Shown: positions 60,112-64,000 of the stretch, piece after piece
Numbering within the stretch: the first letter of the stretch is position 1
How the letters are laid out: every line of letters starts with the position of its first letter
Assembly (NCBI GenBank): GCA_007751475.1
Contig: CP036434.1
Location: 3,725,524 to 3,789,523 of the forward strand
DNA: 64,000 nt
Source of the DNA: Saltatorellus ferox
Lineage (GTDB): Bacteria > Planctomycetota > UBA1135 > GCA-002686595
Direction of reading: 5' to 3'
Position numbers and translations under genes: made by a program
Notes under the pieces: model-generated
Databases searched by the model: none
The model's input: the letters and a program-made list of their open reading frames with translations, nothing else
Told to the model about the DNA's origin: nothing

Positions 60112-61503
60112 ATGCGAATTCACGTCCTGATACTCACTCTCCTGGCCATGGGCGCGGCTTATCCGCGCTTACCGGCTTACCGACCGCTGCAGGGCAAAGG
60201 ACCCGTCCACGTTGGTGCTGTGCTGAGCTTCACGGAGCTCGCCGATCACGGGGACGACTTCCTTGCCCGTGGTCATACGTGGCTTCGCCTGGGCCTCATG
60301 CCGCCACGGCTCGAGGGGGACCCGCGCCTGAGCCGTGCCCGTATGAGCTGCGACGACGAGGGAGTGGAGCTGGTTGGGCTGACTCCTCTAGAGCATCAGG
60401 TCGCCTGGGAGCTTGACCACTTCGAGCCGGATCGAGCAGCGCTCGTTTCGTTGCAGGCCGAAGGCGAAGATGCCAGGGCACTCGTTTACCTGAAGGAGGA
60501 TGCGATCGTCGTCGCCCGCTCGAACGCGAGTCAGGCGTTTCCCCTGGAGCGACCCGAGAGGATCTGGGACTCATGGTGCGACGCTGAGGCCGTGCACGTT
60601 CTGCTGGGCGACTCCAGGGGCCTCTTCGATCTGAAGATCCATCGGCGCTGGTGGGGGACGTCCGAGGACGACCCGGGGGATCGGATCTCGCTGACGACAC
60701 TCGAAGTAGGCGAAGGGAGGAGCTTCCTCGGAGCGCGCAGGGTGACGGGTGAGTCGGGCCAACTCGGGCTCGTAGCCCGCAGAACGAGCCCGGCCTCGCC
60801 TCGATCGTTGCAGCTTGAGTTCAGCGTCCTGCCTCTTACGGCCATGCTTCGGGGGACAGGCACGGCCAGTTGGATCGCTCTCCCTGTGCTGGGAAACCAG
60901 TACAACGACGCCTCGTTCTACCGGCTGGCCTTCGACTTGGCTGTCGATGGAGCCTCGGGAGGCCACTTCGTGGCACTCGGCTTCCCGTCCTACGATTCTT
61001 TCCAGGGACGGGCCGTGGTGGCGCTGCCACCGGAGGTCCAAGGCACCGCCCACAGGATCGAAGAGCTGACCCACGGGAATGTAGGAGCCATCTTCAGTAC
61101 GCCATCGAGGAACCACTTCGGACACGCGCTTGCCTTTGCTCTCTTTGGGCCAGCACCGCGGAGGGACCAGCAGGGCCTGGTCCTGCTGGTCTCAGCGCCC
61201 ATGTGGTATGACTACCCGGGCCTTTATCGTTTCTCGCTGAAGACGATGCTTCCCGACTGGGTGATCTCCCCACTGACACTCGGCGACGCCTTTGGCCATG
61301 TCGGCCTCGACCTCTGCCTGGCGACCGGGCCCTCGGGTCGCCCCACCATTCAGCTGGCTCGCAACCGCAACGTGCGCGCCAAGCGCTTTCTTCGCTTGAA
61401 GAGCGCGGCCATCACCTGCGACTTGGAAAAGGGTAGGTCAGACTGGGGGCGGGGCAGCGTGCTGAGCGGACCAGACCTGAAGAGCTTTAGAGAACAGCGT
61501 TGA
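60112..61503 (+). CDS. Hypothetical exported protein
   Basis: The product is 463 residues with a signal-like N-terminus ('MRIHVLILTLLAMGAAYPRL'). The body has repeated beta segments ('ALVYLKEDAIVVARSNASQA', 'GQLGLVARRTSPASPRSLQL', 'GHFVALGFPSYDSFQGRAVV', 'GLVLLVSAPMWYDYPGLYRF') suggesting a propeller-like fold related to FG-GAP proteins, but clear calcium motifs are absent and no family is certain. It starts about 70 bp after the IS91-like terminus C, so it may be a captured passenger. Confidence 0.65.
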   Translation: MRIHVLILTLLAMGAAYPRLPAYRPLQGKGPVHVGAVLSFTELADHGDDFLARGHTWLRLGLMPPRLEGDPRLSRARMSCDDEGVELVGLTPLEHQVAWELDHFEPDRAALVSLQAEGEDARALVYLKEDAIVVARSNASQAFPLERPERIWDSWCDAEAVHVLLGDSRGLFDLKIHRRWWGTSEDDPGDRISLTTLEVGEGRSFLGARRVTGESGQLGLVARRTSPASPRSLQLEFSVLPLTAMLRGTGTASWIALPVLGNQYNDASFYRLAFDLAVDGASGGHFVALGFPSYDSFQGRAVVALPPEVQGTAHRIEELTHGNVGAIFSTPSRNHFGHALAFALFGPAPRRDQQGLVLLVSAPMWYDYPGLYRFSLKTMLPDWVISPLTLGDAFGHVGLDLCLATGPSGRPTIQLARNRNVRAKRFLRLKSAAITCDLEKGRSDWGRGSVLSGPDLKSFREQR

Positions 61504-61717
61504 TGGCTTCCGGCAGAGAGCGGCCCGTTCGTTAGAGCGGTGCGGGGGCCCCCTGTGTCAGGGTAGTTGCAGCCTGAGCCCAGCATGGCGCTGAGCCTCG
61601 GGAGGCCGCCGACGACGTTGAGTCTGCAGGCGTCCCTCCTCCCTTCCCAAGAAGCGAGTCTCCAGGGGAAGCGAAGGCCGTCCTGCGCACCGCCACTACC
61701 TAGAACCATCGGGGGCG
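61504..61717. other. Gap before the IS3-type pair, probably holding its left end
   Basis: Contains a TGTGTCAGGG stretch near 61554 that could be the left terminus of the following IS3-type element, because IS3 ends often begin with TG. No gene is supported. Confidence 0.3.
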
Positions 61718-62248
61718 ATGGGAGGCATCTACGTGCCCAAATACTCCAACGGGCTGAAGGCCCGCATGATCCAACGAATGACTGGTCCCGAGGGCATTAG
61801 CGCCAACGCTCTGTCCAGGTCGGTTGGTATCTCACAAAGCACGCTCTCGCAGTGGGTTCGCGAGCGTAGTCTCGATGGCATGCGCGACAAGAACTCGAAG
61901 AAGGCGCGATCCAGGTCCGGCGCGGAGAAGCTTCGAATCGTTCAGGAGGCTGCAGCGTGCTCGGAAGAAGAGCTTGGCGCGTACCTTCGCCGTGAAGGCA
62001 TTCATTCGGCGCAGCTGGATGAATGGACAGGGATTGCAGAGGCGGCAGCACTCGCGGGGCTCTCGCCTCAGAAGCGATCGAAAGGCAAGCCGTCAGTCGA
62101 CGCGGACGTGGTCGACGAGCTCAGAAAAGACCTTCGCCGCAAGGAGAAGGCCCTCGCTGAAGTCACCGCCATTCTGGTGCTAAAAAAAAGGATCCAGGAG
62201 ATCTGGGGGGACGGGGACGGCGACACGGACACGAGGAGCGCGACATGA
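61718..62248 (+). CDS. IS3-type transposase OrfA
   Basis: The product is 176 residues. The N-terminal helix-turn-helix is 'GISANALSRSVGISQSTLSQ', followed by helical, charged sequence with a leucine-zipper-like region ('VVDELRKDLRRKEKALAEVT') ending 'AILVLKKRIQEIWGDGDGDT', as in OrfA of IS3-group elements. An A8 run (62182-62189) lies near its end. Its stop overlaps the OrfB ATG (62245-62248), so OrfB can be made by coupling without slippage. Confidence 0.8.
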   Translation: MGGIYVPKYSNGLKARMIQRMTGPEGISANALSRSVGISQSTLSQWVRERSLDGMRDKNSKKARSRSGAEKLRIVQEAAACSEEELGAYLRREGIHSAQLDEWTGIAEAAALAGLSPQKRSKGKPSVDADVVDELRKDLRRKEKALAEVTAILVLKKRIQEIWGDGDGDTDTRSAT

Positions 62249-62940
62249 TCCTCGGGCTCTACGACGAGGCGGTTACCGCTGGCGCGTCCGCAGCAAGGGT
62301 GTGCGACGAGCTCGGAATCGCGGCCACCACGCTGCAGCGCTGGCGAAGGCTCGGGATCGGCGACGACCGACGGGCTGGCCCAAAGTCGACGCCGACCAAC
62401 AAGCTGTCGGACCCAGAGCGTGAAATGGTAATTGAGACCTGTTGCGGCCCGGAGTTCATGGACTTGAGCCCGAAGCAGATCGTTCCCACGCTCGCCGATC
62501 GCGGCGTGTACATAGCCTCAGAGTCCACGTTCCATCGGATCCTGCGCGAAGAGAAACTCGCGACTCGACGCGGTCGCGCGAGCGCACCAACCAAACGCGC
62601 GAAGCCGCCGGAGAAGATCGCAACTGGGCCTTGCCAGCTCTGGAGCTGGGACATCACCTATCTGCGCGGCCCTGCCCGTGGCACGTTCTTCTACCTCTAC
62701 GTCATCATGGACGTTTGGAGCCGCAAGATCGTCGGGCGACGAGTCCACCTACAAGAGTCGAGCGAACACGCTGCCACCTTGATCGCGCAAGCTTGCCGAG
62801 ACGAGTCGGATGCGGTGCCCAGTGTGCGGCAAGACGGACTGGTGCTTGATTCGCATCGGGCTGGGTGGGGAACTCCTCTCCGCGATCTGCCCTCGCGTGG
62901 AGTCGCCGCGGCGATGGAGCGACGCTGGCTATCTCCATGA
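62245..62940 (+). pseudogene. IS3-type transposase OrfB, catalytic domain truncated
   Basis: The first ~190 residues are genuine OrfB: 'TTLQRWRR' helix-turn-helix, 'MDLSPKQIVPTLADRGVYIA', 'STFHRILREEKLATRRGR', and the start of the integrase core 'LWSWDITYLRGPARGTFFYL' with its first catalytic Asp and 'VIMDVWSRKIVG'. After 'LIAQACRDES' (about 62808) the reading leaves the transposase and runs in another frame of the primase gene. The second Asp and the Glu of the DDE triad are lost, so the enzyme is dead. Confidence 0.8.
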
Positions 62941-63646
62941 GTTCACCAGCACTCCGGGCACGCCACGCATCCCACGTCGCGCAATCCGCGTATCGATAGG
63001 CCGCGACTTCGAGCCGCTGGCCGGTCAGCTGCGGGATGCCGTCGAGCCCGATGACCTCCACGCCTTTGCCAGAGATCTCGGCGTCTCGACGCAATCATTG
63101 CGACTACTCGGAATCGGCTGGGTCAGCGGCCCCGCCCTCGTCCAGCTCGGAGTGAAGCATGCCTCCCACGCCTGGTCGTTCCCGATGTTCGACCACCGCG
63201 GGAGGACGATAGGGATACGCCTGCGGCTTCCGAACGGGCGCAAGCTTGCGGTGAAAGGCAGCAAGAACGGCCTCTTCATCCCGTCCGGATCTCCGGTCGC
63301 GGGAAGCATCTTCATCGCCGAAGGAGAGTCGGATACGGCCGCGCTACTCACGATGGGCGTCTACGCCATCGGCCGACCTGGTGCGAGGCAATGCGTTCGA
63401 GCCCTTCAGCGTCACCTCCTCGGACAGCGGGTAGGCCAGGTCGTTGTGGTAGCGGACAACGACGCTGTTGGGGGTCAGGGAGCCGCTGAATTGGTCGAAG
63501 GACTCAAGGCTCGAGGCGCCGCCGTCCGGCTCATCCGCACGCCTGAAAAGGACGTGCGGCGCTGGCTGCAAACTGGCGCTACTCGTGTGGACCTCGACCA
63601 GCTCGTTGACACGGCCAGAGCAGACTCGGGTGGCGGCCATGAATGA
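62810..63646 (+). CDS. Phage/plasmid-type primase-like protein with zinc finger and TOPRIM domain
   Basis: The product is 278 residues. It opens directly with the zinc-binding pattern 'MRCPVCGKTDWCLIRI' and 'SAICPRVESPRRWSDAGYLH'. A TOPRIM fold follows: Glu in 'IFIAEGESDTAAL', Asp pair in 'VVVVADNDAVGGQGAAE'. Such proteins synthesise primers or load in phage, plasmid or integrative-element replication. The start codon is at the junction with the truncated OrfB, so a few N-terminal residues may be missing. It overlaps the next gene by 8 bases. Confidence 0.8.
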   Translation: MRCPVCGKTDWCLIRIGLGGELLSAICPRVESPRRWSDAGYLHEFTSTPGTPRIPRRAIRVSIGRDFEPLAGQLRDAVEPDDLHAFARDLGVSTQSLRLLGIGWVSGPALVQLGVKHASHAWSFPMFDHRGRTIGIRLRLPNGRKLAVKGSKNGLFIPSGSPVAGSIFIAEGESDTAALLTMGVYAIGRPGARQCVRALQRHLLGQRVGQVVVVADNDAVGGQGAAELVEGLKARGAAVRLIRTPEKDVRRWLQTGATRVDLDQLVDTARADSGGGHE

Positions 63647-64000
63647 TTCTACCGACCCGCGGGAGAACAGCGCCGATGACGGGCTCTTGCTGCCGGCGCC
63701 GCCGCTCACCGTGAGCTGGGCGCCAACCGGCTCCTCTGGGACAGGCAAGCTCCTCGTCGACCTGCCCGGCGGTGCCTTCGTCGAGAAGCTCAACATTACA
63801 AGCAACAATGCTCGTGAGAAGGTGATCGAGAAGCTCGCGTCACGCCTGACCGAGTCCGAGGCTGAGGACCTCGAAGTGCAACTCGGGTCGTTTGCGGAGG
63901 GTGCGGCCGGCGCAAGCTTCGATCGCGAGGGTGGAGGTAAGCTGGCGGAACGCCTCATGGCCACGATTCAGGAAGACCCTGCCATAGAGCTGTTCCGCGT
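63639..64000 (+). CDS. Start of next gene of the replication module, cut by the window edge
   Basis: The ATG at 63639 lies inside the last codons of the primase-like gene, and the frame stays open to the window end (120 residues seen). It contains 'LTVSWAPTGSSGTGKLLVDL', 'NNAREKVIEKLASRLTESEA' and 'KLAERLMATIQEDPAIELFR'. The overlap and position suggest a helicase/DUF3987-like partner of the primase, but no motor motif is visible in the part seen. Confidence 0.6.
   Translation, partial: MNDSTDPRENSADDGLLLPAPPLTVSWAPTGSSGTGKLLVDLPGGAFVEKLNITSNNAREKVIEKLASRLTESEAEDLEVQLGSFAEGAAGASFDREGGGKLAERLMATIQEDPAIELFR

Noticed and set aside
62182..62189. A8 run in OrfA as a programmed frameshift site
   Set aside because: OrfA and OrfB overlap by ATGA, so OrfB can be translated by coupling; nothing else supports slippage here.

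Overview
The window is high-GC bacterial DNA. It most likely comes from a planctomycete or close PVC relative. The evidence is gene content: ECF sigma factors fused to large extracytoplasmic domains, a ThuA/DUF1080/cytochrome/propeller megaprotein, Tat-exported Gfo/Idh/MocA oxidoreductases, a sulfatase, FG-GAP proteins, and secreted proteins sharing a C-terminal block with the 'NPGGSQGNLCL' and 'IGRY' motifs. This assignment rests on family recognition, not on a database search. I saw no rRNA, tRNA or CRISPR array.

Layout. 1-9.9 kb: a five-haem cytochrome (cut by the window edge), a small membrane protein, a membrane-tethered ECF sigma factor, and a HEAT-repeat protein translationally coupled to a TAXI-type binding protein. 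10-14.6 kb: one 1545-residue multidomain secreted protein. 14.7-17.5 kb: an ABC importer operon (binding protein, permease, ATPase). Its binding-protein gene is interrupted by one in-frame UGA, followed by a hairpin with bacterial SECIS-like geometry; three 19-bp direct repeats lie upstream. 17.6-25.4 kb: M28 peptidase, FtsX/MacB permease plus DUF3299 lipoprotein, a 208-bp inverted-repeat element abutting an NhaC-type antiporter, and dapF coupled to a beta-lactamase-fold lipoprotein. 25.5-28.1 kb: a second tethered ECF sigma factor of the same architecture. 28.1-47.5 kb: ordinary planctomycete-type metabolism and secretion genes (M64 peptidase, OYE-type flavoprotein, Npt-like carrier, exported dehydrogenases, sulfatase, FG-GAP protein, GH10-like lipoprotein, ammonia-lyase, ABC-F ATPase, secreted proteins).

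47.5-64 kb is an accessory region. It holds an IS1-like transposase, wrecks of IS21- and IS3-type elements, several copies of an IS91-like 3' end with a conserved hairpin, passenger genes (some of visibly lower GC), an IS3-type transposase pair whose second gene is truncated, and two genes of a primase/replication module running off the right edge.

The main candidates for new biology are the putative selenocysteine-containing ABC binding protein (Sec47, 16266-17453), the two one-polypeptide transmembrane sigma-factor receptors, and the IS91-end array that appears to have captured and truncated passenger genes.
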